Below are positions 28,301 to 36,682 of a stretch of 64,000 bases of DNA, one piece after another; within the stretch, counting starts at the first letter, position 1; every line of letters begins with the position of its first letter. Origin of the DNA: Fangia hongkongensis FSC776 = DSM 21703 (lineage in GTDB: Bacteria > Pseudomonadota > Gammaproteobacteria > Francisellales > Francisellaceae); the NCBI RefSeq assembly GCF_000379445.1, contig NZ_KB902272.1, positions 62,001 through 126,000 on the forward strand, read 5' to 3'. The position numbers and the translations under genes were made by a program. The notes under the pieces were generated by a model that saw only the letters and a program-made list of their open reading frames with translations, ran no database searches and was not told the DNA's origin.

Positions 28301-30593
28301 TTCAGGCAAGGTCTCAATTCAAGTGAAAGCGCCAGAAGTTGATAGGCTTTCAGGTATAACTTTCTATTATCGCATTATTGATGGTTATAAGTTCCAATCA
28401 GCTGTTTCAATGCCGTTATTGCGATTAAAGAATGAGGTTGAGGATATATATGCGTGGCATGACATGAACCTTGCTTATAATGTTCATGCTCGTATGGATG
28501 AACAATCTCGTAATAATAATGGTAACCTTTTGAAAGAGGTAATGGGAAACCTTGATGCCGACTATAAGGGTGATAGTAAGATAGAGAGCGATTTAAAAAC
28601 AGGACTCCAACAGGCTTCTTCTAAACTTCGTCAAGCTTCTTTTGGAGAGGAGGACAAGGTACAATTTAAATCGCATCATGATACACAGCAATTGAAAACG
28701 GGAGTAAAGCGTCGTGTCTCCCTACAGCCTAATATATTGTATCGACATGAAGCGAATATAGCCTTATATCAAAATGGAGTTAATTCTACTTCGTTAGTTA
28801 ATCCATTATTCAACCCCTCTCAGATAATTACTCCAGGTCAACTTGGTGGCTGGTTGAGTGATATCTGGCATAAAGTCTGTGATTTTGCCATTGCCATATT
28901 AAATAAAATTAAAGAAGCAATTAACTGGATTAAAAATAAGTTAAATGATTTGCTGAAGGCAATTGCTGATCTTGAAATCCCCATCATTTCTGATATTGCA
29001 AAAATTGCAAAAAGTGTAGTGAGCCTAGTTGCAGGCGTGCTGACAGCAATTGTTGATGTGGCAATCATGATTGTTAATATATTAAAATATATATTTGACT
29101 TTGATATCGCACTGGATACTGGTAAAGCATTTTATACTTATGTTGGTAACCTGTCTAATTTAACGAAGCTGAGAGTAGATAATGTTACTAATTTATATGC
29201 CGATAATCAGGATTTGCCAGATATTAATGCCATGATGGAAAAAGTGAATCCGAATGAATTAGTAGAATTTGAACAAAAAAAGAATCAGTTGATACAAGAT
29301 GGGCAAGATCAATCCAAAGGAAAGAATGATAAGCCTGATAATTTTGATCATATAAGCGATTTATTAGAAAAACATGATGCAAATAGGCACGTGGAAGATG
29401 CTATTAATCTTCAATTTCAGCAACATATTCGTAACTCTTTGCAAAGTAATACTACGACAGGGCTTAGAGCCTTACAATCTAACTCAGAAATCAACAAACT
29501 GAGCACAATATTTAAAAAACAGGCATTTTCAGATACAGGTTGTAACCTGACATTAATAAGTAATGAGTTAAAGCAAATAGATAATAACAGTTTACTTGAT
29601 ACATTAATGACGAGTATCAAAGAGTTGATTGTAGATTTTTCTATATTCGATGTGCTGTCAAGTCTAGAAAAAGTTAAACTTCCCTCTTTTTTAACTACGA
29701 TTCTTGATTGGATATTAGGCATTAAGTTAAACAATATGAAAGATGTCTTGTGTTTATTTGTGGGCTACCCACTCATGTTAGCTTCTGCGTTGATTTCTTA
29801 TTTCATTGCGCCAAAAGAAGAAAATAAGCTTATTTTAAATAAACTAAATAACGTTAATAAGCTATTGGAGCCGAAGAAAGTGCTTACTGGGGGGCTTACA
29901 TATACAGATAATAAATGGCATAAAGATGAGATGGTTTACATTGCTGAAGCGATCAATATATATGAGAAGCTCATTGCTGGATTAGATGTTTTACAACCAG
30001 GATTTAAGTATTGGAAATATGTTAAGTATAGTGTGAAGGCCGCAACTATAGGGAATAAAGTTGTGACTACAGGAAGTAAAAGCGGGTTTGAGATCTTGGA
30101 AAAATTTGGGGTGAGTATGCCATTGGATAATGAATTTTATATACATCTATATAATGATTTTAGTCAGAAAAAACAAGAAACATTAAAAATATTTACCCAG
30201 ATTGGTTATGTCACTTCAACAATCAAAGGATTGCTTACAGGATATCAAACGCATCTGGAACAGGCCAAGGACGATAATAAAGACAAGAAGTATACTGAAG
30301 CACAAATAAAAGAATTTGAAAAAATGGCAAATACAATTGGGCTAATTTGCAATTCATTAAATTTAGTGATGAATATTTGTAAATGTATCGTCATAGAAAA
30401 TAAGAATAAACAAGTTAAGCAATTAAATATGCATTTAGCAAAAGATATAATTGATAATGTTGCTGACATATTACTTAACATTATTAAGATTTCTGAAACA
30501 AGAGATCCTTATATGCTTGGCTCATATGTAGCTGTTAATGCTGGTTCTATTGGGCTAAGTTTTGGCATTATGCTAACAGATGAAGATAGTTAA
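25314..30593 (+). CDS. Giant Tat-exported protein (1759 residues) with lectin-like segment
   Basis: The N-terminus carries a complete twin-arginine signal after a long 42-residue polar region: SRRQFLG at residues 43-49, a hydrophobic stretch and an AFA cleavage site near residue 71. Residues about 216-316 resemble bulb-type (B-) lectin repeats, e.g. FRLVYLPDTGNIEIWS and AVLAFQTDGRLAIYS. Residues about 1183-1279 form long amphipathic or hydrophobic helices, and more helices occupy 1457-1502 and the last 100 residues. The helical part recalls very large secreted proteins of unassigned function in Actinobacteria and fungi, from memory only. It directly follows tatABC and precedes a chitinase; probably a secreted or surface factor. 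Confidence 0.8.
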   Translation: MSERKDQQQVNSLRAKVKKTLKRFVNNKDVSDKEMQIFEKVVSRRQFLGGTFKLSTVAALVGQGIVPSAFAAKRPDLTLPIQEMPILTNELKETITTAAGIKVTSDVIDDILKHKHIESIEAKEYEDTLEALNTVVRAQEGFQNPNQGLEEISKNLQRTYGHPELVRLQNSQFSKDSPYMHNGHELVLYEYNTKQTAPVKKRVIQLPTAFPETLTIKLSNKTGNFELRKGDEIQNKYFRLVYLPDTGNIEIWSKDSDRYCWTLFSGEKHPEAAVLAFQTDGRLAIYSSKGNFIKDLSGMGAETKENVMLEFTSDANLKLYAGKEGCYYDANQAFDVNKNVFEDYMPQDFDYNRIVSINGHKHNTLDNGYVRNQKMILVAKQSVQGSWDGSPGKWLEHTSEMSSCWEQMRLYVQNSRHAVHCPDGMQLKAVYDQGSISDTSGDRWHVYNPLAILQENMIKLLDHQIDPRIPRSGSGYRGFKAKNLRLTIEDIGKFESGNNFACLYGTVKVNLWMNLGFYIFFKEGQEAPVVKFVSLNNKHRYEYLWWSDNNDSDMFWRMAGNKNYRITDSDLNDKNPRVGHALLRRGDTKSFIEQLFRPIGYFNKGQKLLMAYENTHSGDGGEHFARSIAMHFIPTTIDNELYIYDIQDESFLKESHKKFGDKYTEYVCPKERETGIIFNSTVDTYLKHSLFNQNSGLARPIFQFEKYYSTYSNEYYKLYFSGGSYVESRFDSLCEATVQLDESTSSHNILRGDPDKCIHHEFGYIYSSFYLEGKSDQEYASKWFSKAKIKKAYFSRSLIGAARYIVHTEDGGLYIFRQQVDKDGGGYGRAVTQYNNSIQWESTYLPLSTPSEKGSNNRYCKTLRLLDWSKYASDHELIVVQENNLNNTKAKDISVKKQYKYLTKEIADETWHDHVINAQVAAGEEHITEHCEKTTIYNVKLQAENIYNKDCVLRDDQAFEIRFAQPCYFEIFTGSDQRNEGAYAKRLESYFVKPDASGKVSIQVKAPEVDRLSGITFYYRIIDGYKFQSAVSMPLLRLKNEVEDIYAWHDMNLAYNVHARMDEQSRNNNGNLLKEVMGNLDADYKGDSKIESDLKTGLQQASSKLRQASFGEEDKVQFKSHHDTQQLKTGVKRRVSLQPNILYRHEANIALYQNGVNSTSLVNPLFNPSQIITPGQLGGWLSDIWHKVCDFAIAILNKIKEAINWIKNKLNDLLKAIADLEIPIISDIAKIAKSVVSLVAGVLTAIVDVAIMIVNILKYIFDFDIALDTGKAFYTYVGNLSNLTKLRVDNVTNLYADNQDLPDINAMMEKVNPNELVEFEQKKNQLIQDGQDQSKGKNDKPDNFDHISDLLEKHDANRHVEDAINLQFQQHIRNSLQSNTTTGLRALQSNSEINKLSTIFKKQAFSDTGCNLTLISNELKQIDNNSLLDTLMTSIKELIVDFSIFDVLSSLEKVKLPSFLTTILDWILGIKLNNMKDVLCLFVGYPLMLASALISYFIAPKEENKLILNKLNNVNKLLEPKKVLTGGLTYTDNKWHKDEMVYIAEAINIYEKLIAGLDVLQPGFKYWKYVKYSVKAATIGNKVVTTGSKSGFEILEKFGVSMPLDNEFYIHLYNDFSQKKQETLKIFTQIGYVTSTIKGLLTGYQTHLEQAKDDNKDKKYTEAQIKEFEKMANTIGLICNSLNLVMNICKCIVIENKNKQVKQLNMHLAKDIIDNVADILLNIIKISETRDPYMLGSYVAVNAGSIGLSFGIMLTDEDS

Positions 30594-30645
30594 TGTCGCT
30601 TATTACTTTTACAAACTTAATATTAATATAAAAGGAGAAATTAAA

Positions 30646-31644
30646 ATGAATAAAATAATCGCTGCAATAAGCATGATACTGCTATCATCGATAGCTTGTG
30701 CGACAGAGTTTCCAAATAAAGCACTTGTAGGCTATCAAGAAAATTTAAATTATGCTGGTGAAGGTGGGAAGTATACCGCCAAATATGATACGTTGCTTCA
30801 AAAAGGGTATAACGTGCTGATAGTAGCATTTGCACAACTGCAAGGATCAAAAGTTTCATGGTATAGTAATGGGTGGAATAATGATGGATATGCTCCTTAT
30901 GAAAGCAAACAAAGCTACCTTCAAGCCGTTGAGCAATATCATGCGGGCGGGGGAATTATTTTAGCTAGTTTTGGAAGTGATGCAGGTAGTGCACTATGGA
31001 ATCCTGATAGACAAAACCCGGTTCAAGTGGCAGATAATATTACTAATTTTTTGATTGACAATAATTTAGATGGACTGGATTTAGACTTAGAGGCAGATCA
31101 ATATGCGAATCCATCTTATTTAGCTAAGATGCTTGAAAGACTGAGAAAAAATGCAAATAATAACCAAGATAAATTTCCTCATGGTTTTTATATTACAGCG
31201 GCTCCAATTTATAGAGAAGGGTATTCTCATCAAGGAATGCCGGATGGGTTATCTTGGGCTCCTGGGACGATTGAAGGAAAAGGTCAAGGATTCAATGACT
31301 TAGCTCAGAAAACTGATGAAACAGGGCAGCCGCTTCTTGATGCTATTTTTGTGCAAAACTATAACTATCGTCCAGCCGTTCCAGCGAATGTTGTATTTAA
31401 TAAACTCATTAATAAGAAATATGTGAACTACCCAGAAAAAACGAAATTCATTATGGCATACCCTGCAGTAGAGAAGGCTTCTCCGCATGGAGGGTATGTA
31501 GATCCAGAAGTTGCTACTGGCAGTCTTAAACAGATTGTTAATAACAAAAGATTTGCAGGTGTTGGTGTGTGGGATATCAACTATGATATAGGGAGTAGGT
31601 GGTTTTTTTCTGATATTATGGAAGAAATGCTAAAAGCATCATAA
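30646..31644 (+). CDS. Secreted GH18 family chitinase
   Basis: A 332-residue glycoside hydrolase family 18 protein. The catalytic DxxDxDxE motif is intact as DGLDLDLE with the acid Glu149, and the preceding strand motif appears as LASFGSD near residue 107. A Sec signal peptide ends SIACAT near residue 20, so it leaves by Sec, unlike its neighbour. AAAGGAG stands seven bases before ATG 30646; the frame is open further upstream but that part is non-coding in character. No chitin-binding module is visible. It begins 52 bases after the giant Tat substrate and is likely co-expressed with it. Confidence 0.9.
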   Translation: MNKIIAAISMILLSSIACATEFPNKALVGYQENLNYAGEGGKYTAKYDTLLQKGYNVLIVAFAQLQGSKVSWYSNGWNNDGYAPYESKQSYLQAVEQYHAGGGIILASFGSDAGSALWNPDRQNPVQVADNITNFLIDNNLDGLDLDLEADQYANPSYLAKMLERLRKNANNNQDKFPHGFYITAAPIYREGYSHQGMPDGLSWAPGTIEGKGQGFNDLAQKTDETGQPLLDAIFVQNYNYRPAVPANVVFNKLINKKYVNYPEKTKFIMAYPAVEKASPHGGYVDPEVATGSLKQIVNNKRFAGVGVWDINYDIGSRWFFSDIMEEMLKAS

Positions 31645-31679
31645 AAACCTCAGTTTTACCTCATCGTTTTCATGGTCAT

Positions 31680-32606
31680 TTAATGAAGCGAAAATTGTTG
31701 CAATAGATTTATTATTTCCTTAATACACTCATTTATTCTAGGGTTTTTGGAATTAGATTTTACATACAATGACCACTTTGCTTTGGGTAGTTCATATTCT
31801 GAAAGAATAGAGTTAATTCTATCATTAGACAGTTCGACAAGTAGCTTTTCAAGTTTAACAACTCCTAAAGCGTTGCCAGCAGCACATAATTGAATATAAT
31901 CTGTATCTATATAAATATGAGGCTGAATCTTTATGTGAAATTCATCATTGGCATTAGCTTTAAATGACCATACATTACCAGTTTTCTGATTAGGGCTGTG
32001 CCCGATAATATTAGAATTTTCCAGACACTTAGGATGATCAATTGAAGTGTTTCTACTGATATATTCTTGACTAGCGTATACATGAACGGAAGAATCAAAA
32101 TTATATTTGCATATCCATAGATTTGGGTCTAATAGATACTCATATGTCTTTGGGATATAAACTAGGTCATAATGATTAATAATATGCCTGTAAAACAAAC
32201 CATAATTATCTAGTATATTTTTTGAATATATAGATATATTAAGGCAATGGTTATCTTTAATTTTAGGCAATATATATTTCGCAAATACCTGACCAAATCC
32301 AATGGGTAAATATAAAGTTATCTGGTTACTTTTGCGATAAGTTTTTTCTAATTGAGATAATAATTTCTTTATATTCGATAAATAAGGTTTAACTTTTTTA
32401 GATGGTTTGGTCTGTGTATTACAAACCTCATAAACTGCAAAGCCTAAGTGATTGCTAACTTTATCTAATATATTTATTATTTTATAGCGAGGTAAATTAA
32501 ATTGAGTTTGACAATCTGATAGAGAGTCAGACTCTATGTAATAAGCTAGAACTTCAAGAGAAAAAATCGATACTTTTGACCATGTAAGTTTATTAAAGTC
32601 AGTCAT
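31680..32606 (-). CDS. Diverged LysR-like regulator at right end of the Tat island
   Basis: A 308-residue protein with the length and layout of LysR regulators. The N-terminal segment SIFSLEVLAYYIESDSLSDCQTQFNLPRYKIINILDKV fits the LysR winged helix, though weakly, and the end has a domain with IDTDYIQLCAAGNALGVVKLEKLLVE, matching the effector-domain pattern of the LysR at 22959. It is convergent with the chitinase. The two LysR-like proteins bracket the island. I am less sure of this family call than of the other. Confidence 0.65.
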   Translation of the reverse strand: MTDFNKLTWSKVSIFSLEVLAYYIESDSLSDCQTQFNLPRYKIINILDKVSNHLGFAVYEVCNTQTKPSKKVKPYLSNIKKLLSQLEKTYRKSNQITLYLPIGFGQVFAKYILPKIKDNHCLNISIYSKNILDNYGLFYRHIINHYDLVYIPKTYEYLLDPNLWICKYNFDSSVHVYASQEYISRNTSIDHPKCLENSNIIGHSPNQKTGNVWSFKANANDEFHIKIQPHIYIDTDYIQLCAAGNALGVVKLEKLLVELSNDRINSILSEYELPKAKWSLYVKSNSKNPRINECIKEIINLLQQFSLH

Positions 32607-32700
32607 AATTTACTACAATTAAATGGAAGCTCTGATTTCAACATAGTTTAAAATAATTTTATTTCAATAATGTCTCTCTTTAGAAATGTGAGTGTGTCTG

Positions 32701-33270
32701 TTAAATAGAAAAAGACATTAACTTTAATTTATCTGTTTCGCTAAGCTCATTGATGCGAAGCTCAGCCACAGGGTAATAGGCATCGTGTGTGGGGGTTTTT
32801 GAAAGCTCCACTTCACCAAGCAAAATATTAGTGACATTTAAAAAAAGCCCACAATGATGAGGGGAATCTTGAGAAAAAAGACAAATCAATGTCACTTTAT
32901 CATTAATGTTATAGGCAAAGGTTTCTTTAGCAAGTTCATCTTTTTCACTATAAACAAATGATTGAACCGACTCAATGTCCTGACTTTGGGTATATTTAAT
33001 CCCATCAAATACATTATCAAATAGCGGAATCTGATGTATTGATTGTGGACGCATCGTGCCTCTGCCTGTTGTCAGCCAGTCATAGGAGACATTGAGCCCT
33101 TTTGCCATTTCGTACGCAAGCTTACTTCGATCTAGATTTTTAGCAAGGATGTAAGAAACGGATCCTTGCTTAATTCCACAAAGCCTCGCGACATCATTAT
33201 GAGATAAATTTCGAAGTTCAATAATGTATTGCAGTCGATCTGCAAGTGTATGTAAGGTCGGGTTGGTCAT
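32701..33270 (-). CDS. XRE-type helix-turn-helix regulator, phage-repressor-like
   Basis: A 189-residue protein with an N-terminal Cro/C1-type helix-turn-helix: NLSHNDVARLCGIKQGSVSYILAKNLDRS at about residues 20-48, followed by the LNVSYDWLTTGRG segment common in prophage C2-like repressors. The C-terminal 120 residues lack the Ser-Lys pair of the S24 peptidase, so self-cleavage is unlikely. No phage genes are near. It is divergent from coq7, with a perfect 6+6 dyad in the shared upstream region that may be its operator. Confidence 0.78.
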   Translation of the reverse strand: MTNPTLHTLADRLQYIIELRNLSHNDVARLCGIKQGSVSYILAKNLDRSKLAYEMAKGLNVSYDWLTTGRGTMRPQSIHQIPLFDNVFDGIKYTQSQDIESVQSFVYSEKDELAKETFAYNINDKVTLICLFSQDSPHHCGLFLNVTNILLGEVELSKTPTHDAYYPVAELRINELSETDKLKLMSFSI

Positions 33271-33322
33271 ATTGTTATATTTAGGTAATAAGTTTTTGTT
33301 TTAATCAAAGACTTATCAAATA

Positions 33323-33337
33323 GTCGATATTATCGAC
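33323..33337. promoter_or_regulatory. GTCGAT-ATT-ATCGAC dyad, candidate operator of the XRE regulator
   Basis: A perfect dyad with 6-bp arms and a 3-base centre lies 53 bases upstream of the XRE gene, in the gap it shares with coq7. Size and symmetry fit a binding site of a dimeric Cro/C1-type protein. Half-sites of the same kind (ATCGA, TCGAT) occur upstream of traT. Confidence 0.4.
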
Positions 33338-33478
33338 AAATATAATCGAAATTACGCCAATAGGCAACCTTTGCCATCAATTAGTGTTGAGCCTAAGAAG
33401 GGTGACAATTGGGGTAAGAAGCGGTGCAAAAATGTAAGGAGTTAGTATATAATTCTTTTTAAGTATAACGGTGAGATA

Positions 33479-34135
33479 ATGCAGGCATACATGTCATTTC
33501 GTCAGTTGAGTTTTATAGATCAATGTATCAGTGAAGTGGATCATTTATTTAAATCAGTTTTTATGGAGGCAAAGCATAATACACGCACCTCTCCAGCAGA
33601 AGCACTAGCAGAAGGAGAGTTAGATCATACAGAAAAATCACACGTGGCAGGGCTTATGCGAGTTGATCACACAGGAGAGGTGTGCGCACAAGCGCTTTAT
33701 CGTGGTCAGGCATTTGTTGCCAAAGATAAGGCGACAAAAGCACATTTGTATCACGCTGCTGATGAAGAATATGACCATTTGTCTTGGTGTGAGCAACGAT
33801 TAACTGAATTGGATGCAAAAAAGAGTCTTTTAAATCCGCTTTGGTATATAGGTTCATTTACTATTGGTGCAGCAGCTGGGTTAATCAGCGATAAGGTGAG
33901 CTACGGCTTTGTGGCAGAAACAGAAAAACAGGTGATGAATCATCTAAGTGAGCATTTATCCTCATTGCCGGTCCAAGATGAAAAATCAAAGGCTATTTTG
34001 CAAGCGATGTATGAAGATGAAAAATCACATGCAAAAGAGGCTGTTTTAGCCGGCGGAATGGAGTTGCCTTTTCCTGTGAAAATGCTGATGACACTTAAAT
34101 CAAAAGTCATGACAACAATTGCTTATAAACTGTAA
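33479..34135 (+). CDS. coq7: Demethoxyubiquinone hydroxylase (Coq7 family)
   Basis: Coq7/UbiF-replacing di-iron enzymes add the last ring hydroxyl in ubiquinone synthesis. The 218-residue protein has the family signature GLMRVDHTGEVCAQALYRGQ near residues 59-78 and the di-iron ligands in two ExxH motifs, EEYDH near residue 101 and EDEKSH near residue 180. It is membrane-associated in other bacteria. GGTGAG precedes the start; ATG five codons later is an alternative. It lies upstream of mrp and dcd on the same strand. Confidence 0.93.
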   Translation: MQAYMSFRQLSFIDQCISEVDHLFKSVFMEAKHNTRTSPAEALAEGELDHTEKSHVAGLMRVDHTGEVCAQALYRGQAFVAKDKATKAHLYHAADEEYDHLSWCEQRLTELDAKKSLLNPLWYIGSFTIGAAAGLISDKVSYGFVAETEKQVMNHLSEHLSSLPVQDEKSKAILQAMYEDEKSHAKEAVLAGGMELPFPVKMLMTLKSKVMTTIAYKL

Positions 34136-34216
34136 ATCTTAGACATTCTCTTTGCTGTTAATGGTGAATTAAGATAGACTATCCACATTTAGATATTTAA
34201 GTTTTTTTATCTCTTT

Positions 34217-35314
34217 ATGCATCAGTTAAGAACGCTGTTAGATCACTATAATGAGCCGCTACTTGGCATTCATGCAAAGCATTATTTAAAGAATGTACAG
34301 ATTTTAGAAGAAGATGGTGTGGTTCAAATTCACTTGAGAATAGGATTTTTCTTATCTGACACTCAAATTGATCAGTTGATTTCAAAGCTAAGTGATTATT
34401 TGTATGATAAAGGGATTGAACAGGCTTTTGAAATTGATGTTGCAAGTAAAGTAGAAACGCATAAAGTTCAGTCAGGTTTAAAGCCAATTAAAGGGATTAA
34501 AAATATTATCGCAATTGCCTCTGGAAAAGGGGGCGTTGGAAAGTCGACCACTTGCGCTAACCTTGCCATTGCGCTGGCAAATAATGGCGCTAAAGTCGGC
34601 ATACTGGATGCAGATATTTATGGTCCAAGTCAGCCGCTTATCATGGGAAGCTATGACAACCCAACAACGGATGATAAGAAAAAAATAAAGCCTTTAGTGA
34701 GACATGGCGTTAAGGTGATTTCAGTTGGAAACTTGATTGATCCGGATTCAGCTATTATCTGGCGAGGACCCATGGTTTCAGGTGCTCTAATGCAACTTTT
34801 GAATGATACAGATTGGGGTGAGCTTGATTACTTGTTTATCGATTTGCCGCCTGGAACAGGTGATATTCAGCTGACGATGGCAAAGAAAATTCCAATGAGT
34901 GCAAGCATTATTGTTACAACACCACAAGATCTATCACTGATTGATGCAAAAAGAGCTATCGCGATGTTTAATAAAGTGCAGATTCATACATTAGGTATTA
35001 TCGAAAATATGAGTGTGTACACTTGTCAAAATTGTGGTGAAACAGCACATATCTTTGGCGAGAAAGCAGCAGAGAAGTTAGTGGAAAAATATGATACTTC
35101 ACTTTTGGGCTCGCTGCCATTGGCAATTGAAATTCGTGAGGATGCTGATAGTGGCAAACCTACTATGGCAAAAACACAAAAAAATGCCTTAAGTCAGTTG
35201 TATAATGAGATAGCATTACAAGTGAGCGCAAAAATAGCATCTTTACCAAAGGCTGTGATGATTAACATGCCAACGGTTAAAGTAGAATATACAAATAATT
35301 CAAGTAAAAACTAA
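34217..35314 (+). CDS. apbC: Mrp/ApbC family Fe-S carrier ATPase
   Basis: A 365-residue P-loop ATPase that carries or inserts Fe-S clusters. It has an N-terminal MIP18/DUF59-like region (residues 1-80), the deviant Walker A SGKGGVGKS (residues 103-110), a DADIYGPSQP switch, and the cluster-binding CQNC motif near residue 270. Length and order are typical. It lies between coq7 and dcd, all on the plus strand and closely spaced. No strong ribosome site is visible before the ATG. Confidence 0.94.
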   Translation: MHQLRTLLDHYNEPLLGIHAKHYLKNVQILEEDGVVQIHLRIGFFLSDTQIDQLISKLSDYLYDKGIEQAFEIDVASKVETHKVQSGLKPIKGIKNIIAIASGKGGVGKSTTCANLAIALANNGAKVGILDADIYGPSQPLIMGSYDNPTTDDKKKIKPLVRHGVKVISVGNLIDPDSAIIWRGPMVSGALMQLLNDTDWGELDYLFIDLPPGTGDIQLTMAKKIPMSASIIVTTPQDLSLIDAKRAIAMFNKVQIHTLGIIENMSVYTCQNCGETAHIFGEKAAEKLVEKYDTSLLGSLPLAIEIREDADSGKPTMAKTQKNALSQLYNEIALQVSAKIASLPKAVMINMPTVKVEYTNNSSKN

Positions 35315-35342
35315 GTTTATATAATTACAAAGGATACATAAT

Positions 35343-35909
35343 ATGTCGATAAAATCAGATCGCTGGATTCGTAGAATGTCTGAGAATAATCAGATGATTT
35401 TTCCATTTGAGTCAGGCCAGATAAGAGCAAATGATACTGGAAAAATTGTCTCTTATGGCACCTCAAGTTATGGCTATGATGTGCGCTGTGCGAATGAGTT
35501 TAAAATCTTTACTAACATTAACTCATCTATCGTTGATCCAAAAGCATTTGATCATGATAACTTTGTTGATTTTACAGGTGATGTTTGTATCATCCCACCA
35601 AACTCATTTGCCTTGGCTCGCACGGTGGAGTATTTTAAAATTCCACGCGATACATTAGTCGTTTGTCTTGGAAAATCAACCTATGCCCGCTGTGGCATTA
35701 TTGTCAACGTAACGCCGCTTGAGCCTGAGTGGGAAGGGCATGTGACTTTGGAGTTTTCAAATACAACGCCACTTCCAGCAAAAATATATGCAAATGAAGG
35801 GGTGGCGCAAATGTTATTTTATCAATCGGATGAAGTGTGTGAAACCTCATATAAAGATCGTGGTGGTAAATATCAAGGGCAAAGAGGTGTAACCCTGCCT
35901 AGAACTTAA
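35343..35909 (+). CDS. dcd: dCTP deaminase
   Basis: Dcd turns dCTP into dUTP for thymidylate synthesis. The 188-residue protein shows [15 protein letters not shown] near residue 41, the [35 protein letters not shown] active-site segment near residue 110 with the catalytic Glu in EGHVTLE, and the C-terminal [13 protein letters not shown] lid. Length and motifs are standard. It follows apbC by 28 bases. Confidence 0.96.
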   Translation: MSIKSDRWIRRMSENNQMIFPFESGQIRANDTGKIVSYGTSSYGYDVRCANEFKIFTNINSSIVDPKAFDHDNFVDFTGDVCIIPPNSFALARTVEYFKIPRDTLVVCLGKSTYARCGIIVNVTPLEPEWEGHVTLEFSNTTPLPAKIYANEGVAQMLFYQSDEVCETSYKDRGGKYQGQRGVTLPRT

Positions 35910-35922
35910 GTTGTATTTTAGG

Positions 35923-36552
35923 CTATAAGAACACATCAAGTCCGCTTTTACTTGCCTTTGATTCTTGTCGATGTTGTATGAATTTAATCAAGCGATTTTT
36001 TACAACAAAAAAGATAATAATGACAGCCGCAGTAAGGTAGATATATTTAGCATAGTTGGAGAACTCATCCATATAATGCATTGTTGCCGCACCAAAGAGA
36101 TAACCTAATACCCCAAAAATGACAGCCCAGACAAAAGCCCCCACCCAGTCGATAAAGAAAAAAGGCCAGAAGCTTGTTGCATTAATCCCAATGATATAGG
36201 GAGAGATAAAGCGAATACCTGGTAAAAATCGATACATCAGGATAAAAAGAAGGCGATATTTTTGAACAGATTCATTAACTTTGGCAAGCTTTTTAGATTT
36301 CAAGTGAATATGGTGTTTATTCATAAACCGAACTGCAATGCTGCGAATCACTCTTCCTGCAATAAAATAAATGAAGCTGATCATATGACTGGCAATGGTG
36401 AGAATGAGAATAAGGGCAATTAGGGAGCCTGATTCTGCTTTGGCAGCAAATCCTGCAATCACAGCAACAATGGCGCTGTTAAGAGCAGATGCGATCATAG
36501 CAAGCCAAAAAAAATGCGTATAAATAAGAGCCATATAGGTAATATTAATCAT
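35923..36552 (-). CDS. DedA family membrane protein
   Basis: A 209-residue inner-membrane protein with the DedA signature RFLPGIRFISPYIIGINATSFWPFF near residues 107-130, followed by the GAFVWAVIFGVLGYLFG helix. DedA proteins are needed for membrane integrity, and some act as lipid (C55-P or phosphatidylethanolamine) flippases or transporters. It has five to six helices. It converges with dcd, only 13 bases apart. Which DedA branch it belongs to is not clear. Confidence 0.88.
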   Translation of the reverse strand: MINITYMALIYTHFFWLAMIASALNSAIVAVIAGFAAKAESGSLIALILILTIASHMISFIYFIAGRVIRSIAVRFMNKHHIHLKSKKLAKVNESVQKYRLLFILMYRFLPGIRFISPYIIGINATSFWPFFFIDWVGAFVWAVIFGVLGYLFGAATMHYMDEFSNYAKYIYLTAAVIIIFFVVKNRLIKFIQHRQESKASKSGLDVFL

Positions 36553-36682
36553 GTAACAGTATTATTTAGTATAGCCCTTTAAACAGATTTTATTATCTCA
36601 AGCTTTCTTCTGAAACAAGGAAGTAGCCAGCAATTAGGGATGTGATGATTGCGGGCATCTTGGCATCTGGCTAAAACTACCA

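Noticed and set aside
26500-28500. Repeat structure (RTX, YD/RHS or autotransporter) in the giant Tat substrate
   Set aside because: No GGxGxD repeats, YD repeats or beta-barrel C-terminus are visible; only a lectin-like stretch and helices can be supported.
32701-33270. XRE protein as a LexA/CI-type self-cleaving repressor
   Set aside because: The C-terminal part lacks a recognisable Ser-Lys catalytic pair and cleavage site.
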